Part shown: positions 24,216 to 35,930 of the stretch, one piece after another
How positions within the stretch are numbered: the first letter of the stretch is position 1
Layout: every line of letters starts with the position of its first letter
Translations under genes and position numbers: made by a program
NCBI GenBank assembly: GCA_051453625.1
Contig: JBOZIK010000001.1
Span: 281,879,952 to 281,943,951 of the forward strand
DNA: 64,000 bases
Direction of reading: 5' to 3'
From: Welwitschia mirabilis
Lineage: Eukaryota; Gnetophyta; Gnetopsida; Welwitschiales
Notes under the pieces: generated by a model
What the model saw: only the letters and a program-made list of their open reading frames with translations
The model's database searches: none
Told to the model about the DNA's origin: nothing

Positions 24216-25799
24216 GCTTCTATCCCCTATAAACATCATCAAATACACTATGAAATCATGATTAATTGTTATTACAATAATAATCAAATGAGGTTTATGC
24301 TTAGATTTCCTTTGGCATTAGAATATCATATCTATAAAAAATAGTTGATAATAAACATGGATATCCAAGAGTTCATTGAAACATACTCCTTAGATACCTC
24401 CAAATGCATAGCATAAGCTTCATATCCTCTCCAAAATGAATGGTTTCTAAAATATAAAGATGCAATATCATGTAATGGCTATTATAAAAGAAAGAACTAA
24501 TGTTGTGGATGAGTGTCCTATGAATTACTCTATAATATGGGGAAAACAAGTGAGTATCACTTCATGGGAATCTCCTATAGCATCCTAAGAAATGTTTAAA
24601 ATAATACAATAATCTCATATAATTTATCTACATCTCCACCTAAAAGAAGAATGTAAGTGACTCTTGCACCACACAAGTCTGTGACTTGTCTAATATGGAT
24701 TAGTATGATATGAACATCATAACCATCCAATATCACTTTCATAACCTTTATAACCTATCCTTTGGCTTTGTATTAGGTTTCTAAAAAAATATACTAATAG
24801 AAATCTCTCATCACACAAGTATAAAGGGATCTATGGACATCCAACAATCATAATGTTGAGCTTATATATGGCATGATCTAAGTTAGGCTCTAATACCTTC
24901 ATGAAGTTTTTGAAGTTTCTCTTTGTCTTGAGGGTAGCATGAACTATTTCCTTTTAAGGGGAATATTATGCATCTATAGGTACTACAATATAGGAGTGAA
25001 AGAGAAATAAATTACTATTAAATCATCATATAAAATTTCATGCAAAAATATATCAATGAAGTACAAAAATGTGCTATAAAAGTTAAAATTTGTAGTAAAA
25101 AAATGTATTATAGATAAAAATAAGCTTTTATCCTTAACCAAATGAATCAATTCATCTCAAATTGATGTAGAAATAGGAAACAAAAATAGGAATTATCCAT
25201 TTTATGAAAAAATGACAACAATATAGGAAAAAATATAGCACATGTACTTATAATTAAGGCTCTAGATTGAAATTCCATGATATTAGAAAAATCCAATATG
25301 TCAAACTAATCATTCTAATCATTCCAATATCTCAAACTAATCATTCTAATCATATATTTATTTTATTTAATCATGAAATAGTAGGAAAAAGCCAATTATA
25401 CTAATTTTAAAGGATTTTAGCTAAAAATACTCATAAAATACATGATGAAATTATGAAGCATTATTTCAAAATGATAGTAAGAAGAAAAATGAGATTGTAT
25501 TACAAAATTGACAAATTGAAAAGATCTAAAATGTAATAAATGATCTAAAATAAGATGAAACTTAAGCATATAACTTTTTTTCATAAAACTAGCTAACAGC
25601 TAGATCTTGAGTAGTGAAATCCATGAAAACTTAAAGTTTAGATGAGATATAAACAATGGTAATATTTAGACATATCAAATCTAGAGTTTAAAATAAGTAC
25701 AAATGAATAAGCATGATGAAAATTGATGGAAGAAATGTTTATATCATGTTGTCTATTGCACTAATTAAGGACGTCATCTTGATAAAGACCCTAGGATGA
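24216..25799. other. Unclassified AT-rich stretch
   Basis: No recognised domain, LTR or repeat. Base composition is slightly higher in GC at 24.5-24.95 kb than at its sides, but reading both strands gave no coherent protein. A short imperfect duplication (TCAAACTAATCATTCTAATCAT) occurs twice near 25295-25355. It may be the flank into which D or the next LTR inserted. Confidence 0.4.
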
Positions 25800-26040
25800 T
25801 GTCACATCCCAAATTTTAAGACCTAAGATTAAATTTTTCAAGGCTAATAATTCATGTTGAATATTGTATGTTTTCTTTTTCTAATAGTTTCATGAATATT
25901 ATTTTGTGCTTTGGCTTATGCATTGCTCATTTTGGAAAGTGTCAATGAGTTATGGATATGAAATTTGAATAAAGATGCTTAATGTATAGAGTTATTATTT
26001 TTATCAAAACTACTATCATGTTATGGAATGTTTTAATTAC

Positions 26041-26140
26041 NNNNNNNNNNNNNNNNNNNNNNNNNNNNNNNNNNNNNNNNNNNNNNNNNNNNNNNNNNNN
26101 NNNNNNNNNNNNNNNNNNNNNNNNNNNNNNNNNNNNNNNN
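26041..26140. other. Assembly gap, 100 N, with 77-bp duplicated edges
   Basis: The 77 bases before the gap (25964-26040) are repeated identically after it (26141-26217). This is unmerged contig overlap rather than a biological repeat. Confidence 0.9.
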
Positions 26141-26441
26141 TTTGAATAAAGATGCTTAATGTATAGAGTTATTATTTTTATCAAAACTACTATCATGTTA
26201 TGGAATGTTTTAATTACTACTAATGTCTCATTGTTATTAATTTTTTAATGTTTTGTTATTTATTATTTTCCTAGTGGCCTGGTAAGGTAATGGAAATCCC
26301 CGTCATATAATCACCCTCATCCATGATGTTTTGTCTTTACATGTATAGAATCTTCATCAACCTTCATCATCTTATAACTACCTCATTTATGATGTTTGTC
26401 CTTATATGCTCATGAATTTTCACATTCCACCAAATCTTAAT

Positions 26442-26450
26442 TATAAATAG
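26442..26450 (+). promoter_or_regulatory. TATA box of the long LTR
   Basis: TATAAATAG followed by a GC-richer, pyrimidine-rich start region (GACCCTCCTTCTCC), a typical LTR core promoter layout. Confidence 0.6.
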
Positions 26451-27522
26451 GACCCTCCTTCTCCTTTTTCCTCACTTTCCTTTTTGGGAAAACCTTTTTG
26501 CTACTGAGTCTTGAAGTCTGAAAAAGCCTTAAAGACTTGCAAAGATCTTGATTTTTTTCTTAAGAATCAGTATGACTTTATGGTATTTCATCTCATTCTT
26601 GTATGGTTTTATGATGTTTTTGATCTCTTTTTGGTTCATGTAAACCTGTTTATCTCTTATATGTCCTAAATGACTAATATATCTTTCACATGTTTAAAGT
26701 AAATCATTTCTTATGCATATCCTGGTTATGATTTATCTTAAAAGTTTAAGCTTGCTGTGACCAAATAATAAGGCTTCAGGGGCTGGGCCATCTGAAGGGC
26801 TCCTATTAGCCATAGCAATGATCTAGTAGACAATTGGTAATTAACACCCCTCTAATAGGGCACACTATTCTTTGAACTTTCATGAGATTTGGTCATTTTA
26901 CCTCAACTTTTGTTTTGATTTGAGGTTTTGATTAATTGATATTTTGTAAATCCCTTTTTGTTTTCAAAATCCTTACTTTAAACCTTGCCATGAATCATAC
27001 TAAGAACTATAGAGGTACAGTTCTCACACCATGCTTACATGTGCAAGATCTAGCATGAGGATGACCTTTGGATGAATTAGTTGCTACTGTTGAATGGAGA
27101 ATTATTTTCATGCTTCTTGATTTAGTTCAATTTTTTAGTAAAGTACCTTAGATGATCTAATTGTAATATGAATTTGGTTAATGTATTTGAGTTTATTATA
27201 AAGTGTTATGGATATGTGAACAATGTATTTCCCTTTTATTTTTAGAGATTATAAGTGCTTCTCCTTAATGTAAGATTCTACTTGTGTTTTATATTGATGC
27301 TTATATTTTTTATTTTAAATAAACATGTAACTATGTTTATATCTTATTAATTAGAAAAATAATTCTTAGAATAATTTAGATGGTAATATGGAGTTTAAAA
27401 TTATAGAATTTTATTTGGATCTTATTGCATATATTAATAAAAATACAAGGTAAAATTGTAAGAAACCTCAATAGGCTTTTACTTTCTTAAATGGCCTAGG
27501 GATGTATTAGAAACATTTAGGG

Positions 27523-27622
27523 NNNNNNNNNNNNNNNNNNNNNNNNNNNNNNNNNNNNNNNNNNNNNNNNNNNNNNNNNNNNNNNNNNNNNNNNNNNNNN
27601 NNNNNNNNNNNNNNNNNNNNNN
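27523..27622. other. Assembly gap, 100 N, with 77-bp duplicated edges
   Basis: Bases 27446-27522 are repeated identically at 27623-27699, again exactly 77 bases. Confidence 0.9.
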
Positions 27623-29004
27623 CAAGGTAAAATTGTAAGAAACCTCAATAGGCTTTTACTTTCTTAAATGGCCTAGGGATGTATTAGAAACATTTAGGGG
27701 CATTAACTAAGGAATCCCTTAATAGAAAGAAAAAAGGCCCACATATGAGATATTTATTAAACATAATTAATGGAATCTTAGTGACCATTTATGCTTGACT
27801 TAAAAGAAGTCAAAAGGTAATTAAATTATGTAAGGGCTAGGAATCAAACCGTTGCCCTTCCTTTTTATATAATTACCTCTTATAGCTAAGTTATTAGCCA
27901 ATTATTAAACATAAAGCGTTACTCCTTTGATGCATTAGATGTTGGGTCAAGATTACCCAATGCATTTCTTATAGAGAGGGTCTTGAGGACTAAATGTTTT
28001 TAGTGCACCGTTATAGGGCCTGTAAGTAGAGCATTTCAAGAGCATTCCTAGCATACTATTTGCACTTTGATTTAGTGAAAAGGGCTAGAACCTATTAGAA
28101 TGGCATTATTTATCTCTTGAGAACTCTATACATTTTTGAGCACATAGCTTACATGCTGTCCAAATGTGGTACTTAGCCATTCATGGCCTGCGATATTTCC
28201 TAGCATTAAGAGGAAAATGGTGATGTTAAAATAATGTAGCCCTCAATCTTCAACGCTGCTTATCTTCCTCTTGTTCTAAATTAAAAAAATACAGGGGAGC
28301 CCTCACCCAATCAATTCAAACCTGAAATATTCTTACCCATTAAATGATTAAATCATGCATTTTTCTTACAAGTGTTTTAGTTTCTGAAGTGTTTTCCCTT
28401 AACGTTTAATTTCTAATGCATTTCGTAATGCCATTCCCTCATATTTCTTGAATAAATTCTCTTCCTCTAATGTTGCCTAGGAAATTGGAAATTTTTTTTT
28501 TTAGGAATGCTCAACACCAGTTTTAGGAAAAAATTTTATGCACTTGAATTAGGCCTTCATCCGTATCTATGTTGCAAAATCCTAAGCGATTTCATTGGTT
28601 TTATTAAGCTATATTTTTATGTTCTTATTTGAAAAGAGGCTTTTGCCTAGCTGATAAAACACCCAAACCCTCAAATGTCAATTCAAAAATGTTCATGGAA
28701 ATCTCTGCAATGTTTATTATCCATTCAAGTCCTACAATCCTTCTGTAAGTGGACTCCTTATGCTATTGCTTCTGTCATTTGCCTAGTATTAAAAGCACTT
28801 ATTTATGCTTCAGTGCTTCTATTCTTTTTTTGTATCCTGCATCTATTCTTTTGCATGACCTACAGATTCTTATTTTCTAATCGACGTGAGGGAAGAGAAA
28901 GCCATAGGTTTTGTATTGAAGCTTGGGTCTGTGATGGATGAGTAAGGATCCTTCTCTTGATCCACAGACATTATTTATTACAATCAATAATTTTAACAAG
29001 TTAA

Positions 29005-29080
29005 TAAGTTAATGTAGTGGATAAAGCAAGAGTTTCATAATAGTTAGGTTGTGAGTTCAAGCCATGATAGTAGCAAAATT
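29005..29080 (+). repeat. tRNA-like unit (decayed tRNA or SINE head)
   Basis: Contains an A-box-like AGTGGATAAAGC (about 29016-29027), a seven-base loop-like TTCATAA (anticodon CAT) at 29034-29040, and a B-box-like GAGTTCAAGCC at 29053-29063. The spacing fits a pol III internal promoter. Stems no longer pair well. The AT-rich tail could be a SINE body. A tRNA-Met pseudogene is the alternative. Confidence 0.45.
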
Positions 29081-29329
29081 ATAATATTTTTTAAAATATT
29101 GAATTCTTATACATTATGATCATACTTTAGTTATTAAATTTAATAAAATATTAGAGCATTGGTATTAGTATGTCTTAATAACCAATCATATAATTTATTC
29201 TAAACTACCTCCTATAGGTAACGTGTACTTATATCTTCTTAAATTCAATATAAAAGTAGCTAACAACACTTCTAACTACTCGTTTCTCCTATAGCTAGGT
29301 TTATCATGAATGCCTTGATGAAATCTAAG

Positions 29330-29846
29330 NNNNNNNNNNNNNNNNNNNNNNNNNNNNNNNNNNNNNNNNNNNNNNNNNNNNNNNNNNNNNNNNNNNNNNN
29401 NNNNNNNNNNNNNNNNNNNNNNNNNNNNNNNNNNNNNNNNNNNNNNNNNNNNNNNNNNNNNNNNNNNNNNNNNNNNNNNNNNNNNNNNNNNNNNNNNNNN
29501 NNNNNNNNNNNNNNNNNNNNNNNNNNNNNNNNNNNNNNNNNNNNNNNNNNNNNNNNNNNNNNNNNNNNNNNNNNNNNNNNNNNNNNNNNNNNNNNNNNNN
29601 NNNNNNNNNNNNNNNNNNNNNNNNNNNNNNNNNNNNNNNNNNNNNNNNNNNNNNNNNNNNNNNNNNNNNNNNNNNNNNNNNNNNNNNNNNNNNNNNNNNN
29701 NNNNNNNNNNNNNNNNNNNNNNNNNNNNNNNNNNNNNNNNNNNNNNNNNNNNNNNNNNNNNNNNNNNNNNNNNNNNNNNNNNNNNNNNNNNNNNNNNNNN
29801 NNNNNNNNNNNNNNNNNNNNNNNNNNNNNNNNNNNNNNNNNNNNNN
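29330..29846. other. Assembly gap, 517 N
   Basis: The flanks (about 29222-29329 and 29852-29963) are about 90% similar but not identical. They could be a diverged duplication or two alleles. Confidence 0.95.
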
Positions 29847-31056
29847 CTCATGTGTACTTATATCTTCTTAAATTCAATATAAAAGTAGGTTGAGCTAATA
29901 ATACTTCTAACTACTAGTTTCTCCTATAGCTAGGTTTAGCATGAATAACTTGATGAAATCTAAGACATTGTTTAGACCCATGTATTTTAGATGATGCTTT
30001 TTATCTACGTTTAATTATTTCATTACTGTGAAATTTTAGCTAATTTAATTCTTATTATGAAGACCTCTTAAACTAGACTCTGAAAAATCTTTTTTTCCTA
30101 GGTATATGCCATTTTTCTTGGTCTATGTATTTACCTCTACCTAATAAACTTGCACCTATTATAAGTATTAAAATTTTTATGTTCTTTAAAGGGTCTTATT
30201 TCTTTTCAAAATTAGTCATATGGGGTTATTTGATTCCTTGCCAATACAATTTTTCTTTATGTCTATTTCTTCTAAGACATTAATAAAATATAATCTAAGT
30301 ATCACAATATATTTAGATCATGATATCAGAGGTGTACTCTAGCATAAATTAATATAATTAAAGCTAATATATTTAGCAACAAAAACTAGGAATTTGATTC
30401 TACTTACTTAGATAGATAATTTTGTTAGATTAATTATTTTCAAGTAAAAACTTAATAGGTTACAATTTTAGATTTAAATCTAAAATTATATTATTTTCTA
30501 AGCATAGCTTTTATTTTATATATACATTTATGCTTTGTGTACATCCTTAAGGAATCATGAGAAAGGCTAGTCTTGTAACTGGATTCAACATTAAACATTA
30601 TTTGGTTACATATACAAATAGATCTATAAGCTTCAAGTTTATAACGAGTCATGAGTATTGATCAATAGCATTAAGCATATGACCAATTTTGCTAACTTAA
30701 ATTAAGCTTGTATTATGATTGTTACTTTTGCATGCCCTTATTGTTAGGTTCATTACATAGCTGCATTGATCCTTTCCTTGTCAATGTAACTTTCTATGAT
30801 TAAGATAATTTGAACTTCTAGCTCAAAATTCATATTAAGTTAATGCATTTCTTTTTCCTATTATACCTTTAAATCATTTATTCTCTTCATCTTTAAGCAT
30901 TACCTAATGTATGAGAGTATATTTAATTATTCAAATATTTAACTAGAATAATGATATTATCTAAAATTTGTAGATGGTATCATAAAAGTAATTATAAATT
31001 TGAATCTCATGTATTAGCTTAAGATCATTCTATAGAAAGTATTAAATATTACATTT

Positions 31057-31193
31057 TGGTATCAAAGCTAGCAAAAGTTTTTCGGTGTGAAAATCCCAGG
31101 CTTTATAATTTGATATTAGAGCTAAGAATTAAAAAGAATATTTGAATTTTATAATAGTAGAACTTTTAGATCGTTTCATTTTGGTATCAGAGT
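31057..31193 (+). other. tRNA-Met-type PBS and two further PBS-like copies
   Basis: TGGTATCAAAGC at 31057-31068 lies just after the LTR end. Related sites recur at 31111-31122 (TGATATTAGAGC) and 31182-31193 (TGGTATCAGAGT). The type is the TGGTATCAGAGC site used by many chromoviruses. Confidence 0.65.
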
Positions 31194-31752
31194 TTAGGTT
31201 TACGATTTTACTAGGAATAATTATTTAAAGCCTAGGTTTCAAATGTACTGGGAACAACTGTGGTTAAGTTGATAAATTCTGGATAATTATTGTTAAGTTA
31301 ATGATCTCACTGGGTATAAATATTTTTAGCTTCACAACTTCACTTGGCTGAACTATTTTAATATGGTTTTATGATATGTGTAGTTGAATTTCTATGGGAA
31401 AAATATGGTTCTTTACTTTTTATGATTTCTTGTGGGTTCTTTCTTATACATGTCGTATTTAAATCATCACATTTAGGTATGGATTTATTCTCTTGAAATT
31501 TTTTTAATGGTATGCATTTGCTTACTAAAATAAATGCGTATGTATTCCTATAAGATAGTTATTACTTGAAAAAGAAAAACTCCATGTTAACACATATTTC
31601 ATCTTTATCTACCTTTCCTCGATTCTTGAAGTTATCTTCTTGTATGAGATAACATCTGTGATTAAATTCTATCATGAGATTATCTTCTTATCAAGGTATT
31701 ATGTTGTGGTTAAAACTTATTTAGCTTTGTAAAATTATCTTGTATTAGATTA
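31194..31752 (+). other. Leader upstream of tandem array
   Basis: Non-coding leader between the PBS cluster and the tandem array. No protein tract was recognised. Confidence 0.45.
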
Positions 31753-32600
31753 CCATAGATCACCGAATAAGGAAGTGGGCTTTACAGATCATCAAACAAG
31801 GTAGTGAAGAGAGAATCCTACAGATCACTAAATGAGGTAGTGAAGATATTATATTACTATAGATCACCAAATGAAGAAGTGGACTTTACAAATCACTGAA
31901 GGAGGTAGTAAAGAGAGAATCCCACAGATCTCCAAATGAGGTAGTGGAGATATTATATTACCACAGATCACTAGATGAGGTAGTGGGCTTCACAGATTGC
32001 TAAGTGAGGCAGTGAAGTTAAATATTATATGAGAACCACTGATCATTGAATAAGGTAGTGGGCTTCACAGATCGCTAAATGAGGCAGTGAAGTTAAAGAT
32101 TATATGAGAACCATCGATTGCTGAATGAGGTAGTGGGCTTCATAGATTACCAAATGAGGTAGTAAAGTTAAACATTATATGAGAACCAAAGATCGCCGAA
32201 TGAGGAAGTGGGCTTCATAGATCATCAAATAGGCAGTGAAGTTAAATATTATGTGAGAATCACAAATTGCCGAATGAGGCAGTGGGCTTCATAGATCACC
32301 AAATAAAGCAGTGAAGTTAAATATATATGAGAATCACAAATCGCTAAATGAGGTAATGAAGTTAGATATTATATTATCATAGATCACCAAATGAGACAGT
32401 GGGCTTCACAAATCACTGAACGAGGCAGTGAAGTTAATGATGATTTAGATTTTTATTATGAGTACCAAAGATCATCGAATGACGTAGTGGGTTTCAAAGA
32501 TTACCAAATGAGGTAGTAAAGCTAAATATTATATGAGAACCATAGATCATTGAATGAGGTAGTGAGTTTCACAGATTGCCGAATAAGACAATGAAGTTAT
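31753..32600 (+). repeat. Tandem array, about 75-bp unit, in retroelement leader
   Basis: About 11 units, each made of two related halves: CACAGATCGCCGAATGAGG, then CAGTGGGCTT in the first half or CAGTGAAGTTAAATATT in the second. Units differ by substitutions and small indels. CpG sites survive here more than in the surroundings. No continuous reading frame runs through it, so it looks like a leader or regulatory array rather than a protein repeat. Confidence 0.8.
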
Positions 32601-32639
32601 TAATGAGTGAGATTATAGTATGTTCATAACAATAAGCTC

Positions 32640-33956
32640 ATTACCTGTGTTATATCTTGAATTTCTTAAAATCATGATTTATCTCTCTTTATCCTAGTAA
32701 AATCTTGTCAAAGTAGCTATTCTTATCTTAAAATTATAAATTTTGAAAATTCATAAATTTTTAACTATTATAAGATTGTCTTTCACCAACTTAGTCTAGA
32801 TAAAATAAGTGGAAACCCATTCAAAAATCAAGAAAAATGAAATGATAAAGTCCTAAAATCTTAAAAATTAACACACAAACTAAGAGCTAAGTGATTAAAA
32901 TAATTATTAAATGGAAAATACAATTATTAGATGATAGATGGAAAGAAGTAGAGACATAATGAGAGCATTACATAATGAACTATTATCCATGTTTTAATAG
33001 ATATAAAATAAATCATGAAAATTTACATTTGAAATAATCATAAGCATAACTTGAACCATTAAAGGGGTTTAAATAATATACCAAAAACAAGTAATTGATG
33101 AATTACAAATTATGAGAGGAACTTAACTAACATGAGATTAGATAAAAATCTAAGGCACAAAAAAATTTCTTTTTAATGTATGATTTTGGTTGAGGAATAA
33201 AATAAGGTAGAGGTGAAATAAATAGCCAATAAGGAATAGTGATGATGGTAAAACTAAGATCAATGACATGCATAATGCACGTGCTAATAATGATAACTGA
33301 ACTAAGAAACAGTTTTAGTGTAAAAATTTATTTGAGATAACTAATTAAAATAATATGAAAATAATAACTATAAATTAACAAAAAGTAACACAAAGAAGAT
33401 TTATTTCTTCATCCTGAATGCTAATCTTGAAAAATTCATTAGTAAACATCATAATACTTCTTTATGTTAGAGATGCATGGTTCAATGCTAAGAAGCATAG
33501 AGTGTCATGTGATAAAGATGGTAATTATAATAACATTTAATAATTATTTTTGTCAAGCATTAATATAATGTTATAACTATAAATTATTACAATCATTAGT
33601 TGTAAAAAAAATAATAACTTTCAAATTCATCATCTAATGACTAATATGTTTTAAAGTTCTCACAAGTTTATTACTTTAAAGTTGTAAAAAATCAACTGAA
33701 TAGAGAATTACAAAATGTCATTCATTGTGATGAGAAAATGAAGTCACTACTAAAAAAGTAAGAAAACATAGGATAAAGCCATATCATGGCCAACTAATCC
33801 TCTAGTATATTTTCCATAGCTATCATAATACACTACTAGAGGTCCCTCTCAACAAAATTTTTCCTAATGCACTTGTAGTAGTACATCAAGGGAATAACGA
33901 AGTCATGTAGATGCATTAATCCTTTAAAGTTTGATAATTTCTTTTATTAAATAAAT
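32640..33956 (-). mobile_element. Athila-like element G, 3' region (left piece)
   Basis: The block at 33775-33905 matches, in reverse, the conserved 3' block of B (54770-54880) and of D (16646-16755). Further left it resembles the 3' region of E near 63.2-63.4 kb. It is cut by the H LTR at 33957 and resumes at 42797. The left limit against the tandem-array leader is approximate. Confidence 0.6.
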
Positions 33957-34454
33957 TAGTAAAAATTTCTTATTAAATCTTTGTAAAATTAGACAAAATA
34001 GTTTTGAAAGCAACATGAAAATGTAATTTAGAAATAGTAAAGCTTAAGAATACTAATAACTTTATTTAATACTCTAAAGACAAAAGAGATTAGGAAAAAA
34101 ACTTATCTTTATTGAATATAGTTAAAAAATTAATCTTGTGGATTCATTAACATCAAACATGAGGTCTTGATATAGTGGGCTAGCTAGGTTATATTGCCTT
34201 TAATGTCTAGTCTATAGGATCATCATTGAACTAGCCTGGCTTATCAACGATTCAATATGCACTCATGTAGATCTCATGCATGCCCTTCACTCTTCCAAGC
34301 ACCCCCCTTTTAATAAAAATAAATCATTGTATCCTTTTATAGTAGTTTTCTATAAGGTTCATACCTCTTGAGCAGTGATTACATCCTTAACTAAATTCTT
34401 AACTGTTTATCTAAATTTGATAACAATTCATATAAAATATTAGAAAATGTTATA
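33957..34454 (-). repeat. 3' LTR of H
   Basis: Aligns over its whole length with 42297-42796, sharing for example GAGGTCTTGATATAGT and CATGCATG. The left boundary is accurate only to a few bases. Confidence 0.8.
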
Positions 34455-34470
34455 GCCTTTCCTTCTTAAG
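34455..34470 (-). other. Polypurine tract of H
   Basis: On the minus strand CTTAAGAAGGAAAGGC directly precedes the LTR start. Confidence 0.7.
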
Positions 34471-35930
34471 ATTGGCTTTAATTCTTCTACATTAATCAGT
34501 AAAAGTTAATTCTTATCATCATGTTCAAATAATTCTAGATTTAAATAATTTTGGAACTTCATAAAATCTTCATTTTTCCAACTATGTTTTTCATAGTGAG
34601 ACCCCTCAACTATGACTTCTTTTATCATTTTTTCTCTTAATTTAATTTCTTTACATTCTTTAATGTTAATCAATTTTATCATAAAAGTGAGGTTAGATTT
34701 TACTAAAATCTATTTTTAATTAATAATATAGTCATCAAACTTCACCAAGTAGTATGGTTAAATTGTTTAGGAGGATGTAGTTTATACACTAGGTATCCTA
34801 TTCTTTGGGTAATATGAAAGTGTTTACAAAAATGTGTAATCAACTTTCCATATTTTCAAGTTTCAAGGATGCTTTTTTTGAATTATCTCTTATTATTACT
34901 TGGTTATGAATTTGGAAAATTTTATGGGAGTGTATTTTGTTAAGGTATCTTTTGTATATGTCTTTTACTTCTTATAATTATTTATTTACTTTTTTTAATT
35001 ACATTTTTATATTTTCAAGATTTCTCATTTTTTCTATTTACTTCTTTGATTTGGATCTGTATAAGTGATAGGTATTACACAATTTCTATCATACATAGTC
35101 TCAAATCATAACCATTTAATTAATGCTTAATAACCTTGGTTATAAGTGTATTTTTATAAGTGGAGGTAGTCTTTCCATCTTTAGAGCTTATATTTTATGA
35201 GAGTTCTTAGAACATCTTCTAAGATGTGCTTTACTAATTCCATTTTTCATCTATTTTGAGATGAAAGATTGTATTAAAAGGCTCTTAGGTTCCTAATTAT
35301 TTAGAGTACTCTTACTAAAAATTGAATATAAATTTTGGATTTCTATCTAAGATGATAATTTTTAGAACTCCATGTAATCTTAATACTTCCCTTATGAACT
35401 GACTCATGATTTTCTCTATAGTGGTTTCTCTTCTAATTAGAATAAAGTGTGCTATCTAATTGATTAATTCATAGATATAAATATTACATTATGTTGTATA
35501 ACTGTCTTTGGTAACTCTATGATGAAATCCATGGTAATTTAATTTCTTCCCACTCCAATATGGGATTTCCAAGGTTGTAATATGTCCTATTATTTTCTAT
35601 TATTCCAATTTGATACTTTTTCATACTAAATAGTTGTTGATGAACTCCTTTATTTGGATTTTCATTCTTGGTCAATAACACATTTTTCTTAAAGTGACAT
35701 ATGTTTTAACAAATCCTAAATGCATTGCATATGATACTTCATGTTTCTCTCTAAGTAATTAAATGTACCATGGCCCCCTAAGAATGTAGACTTGATTCCT
35801 TTTCATTAACATTCTATTTTTATTTAAGTAATAGCAAAATACCTTCTTCTTATTTATGAGTTCATTTTAAATTTCTCCAAATCCTCATCTTGTAATATCT
35901 AGTTATTGATCTCCTTTTTCATTTTAGGGT
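34471..35930 (-). pseudogene. Chromovirus integrase, element H
   Basis: On the minus strand the core is recognisable at about 35290-35590: GHITTLEIPYWSGKK, FHHRVTK, INQIAHFI, then REVLRLHGVLKIIILDRNPK. The last corresponds to the second catalytic Asp region of chromovirus integrases. The zinc-binding domain (about 35.6-35.9 kb) and the C-terminal part (34.5-35.2 kb) are decayed. Whether a chromodomain was present cannot be judged. Confidence 0.8.

Larger units (their letters stand above)
25800..31053 (+). repeat. Very long LTR, chromovirus (Tekay/Del-like) type
   Basis: Begins TGTCACATCCCAAATTTT, a start typical as I recall of Tekay/Del-type plant LTRs. It ends ATTACA at 31053, three bases before a tRNA-Met-type PBS. 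A TATA box with good context is at 26442-26450. The 5.25-kb span includes three N runs and about 250 bases duplicated at their edges, so the true length is uncertain. No second copy is present for comparison. Other insertions may lie inside it, for example the tRNA-like unit near 29.0 kb. Confidence 0.65.

Noticed and set aside
28675-28941. 88-codon open stretch with a hydrophobic centre
   Set aside because: It lies inside the long LTR, has no recognisable family and no neighbouring gene signals. Better-than-average composition alone does not support a gene.
31753-32600. CRISPR-like array
   Set aside because: Units are contiguous and diverged with no unique spacers, and the context is a plant retroelement leader.
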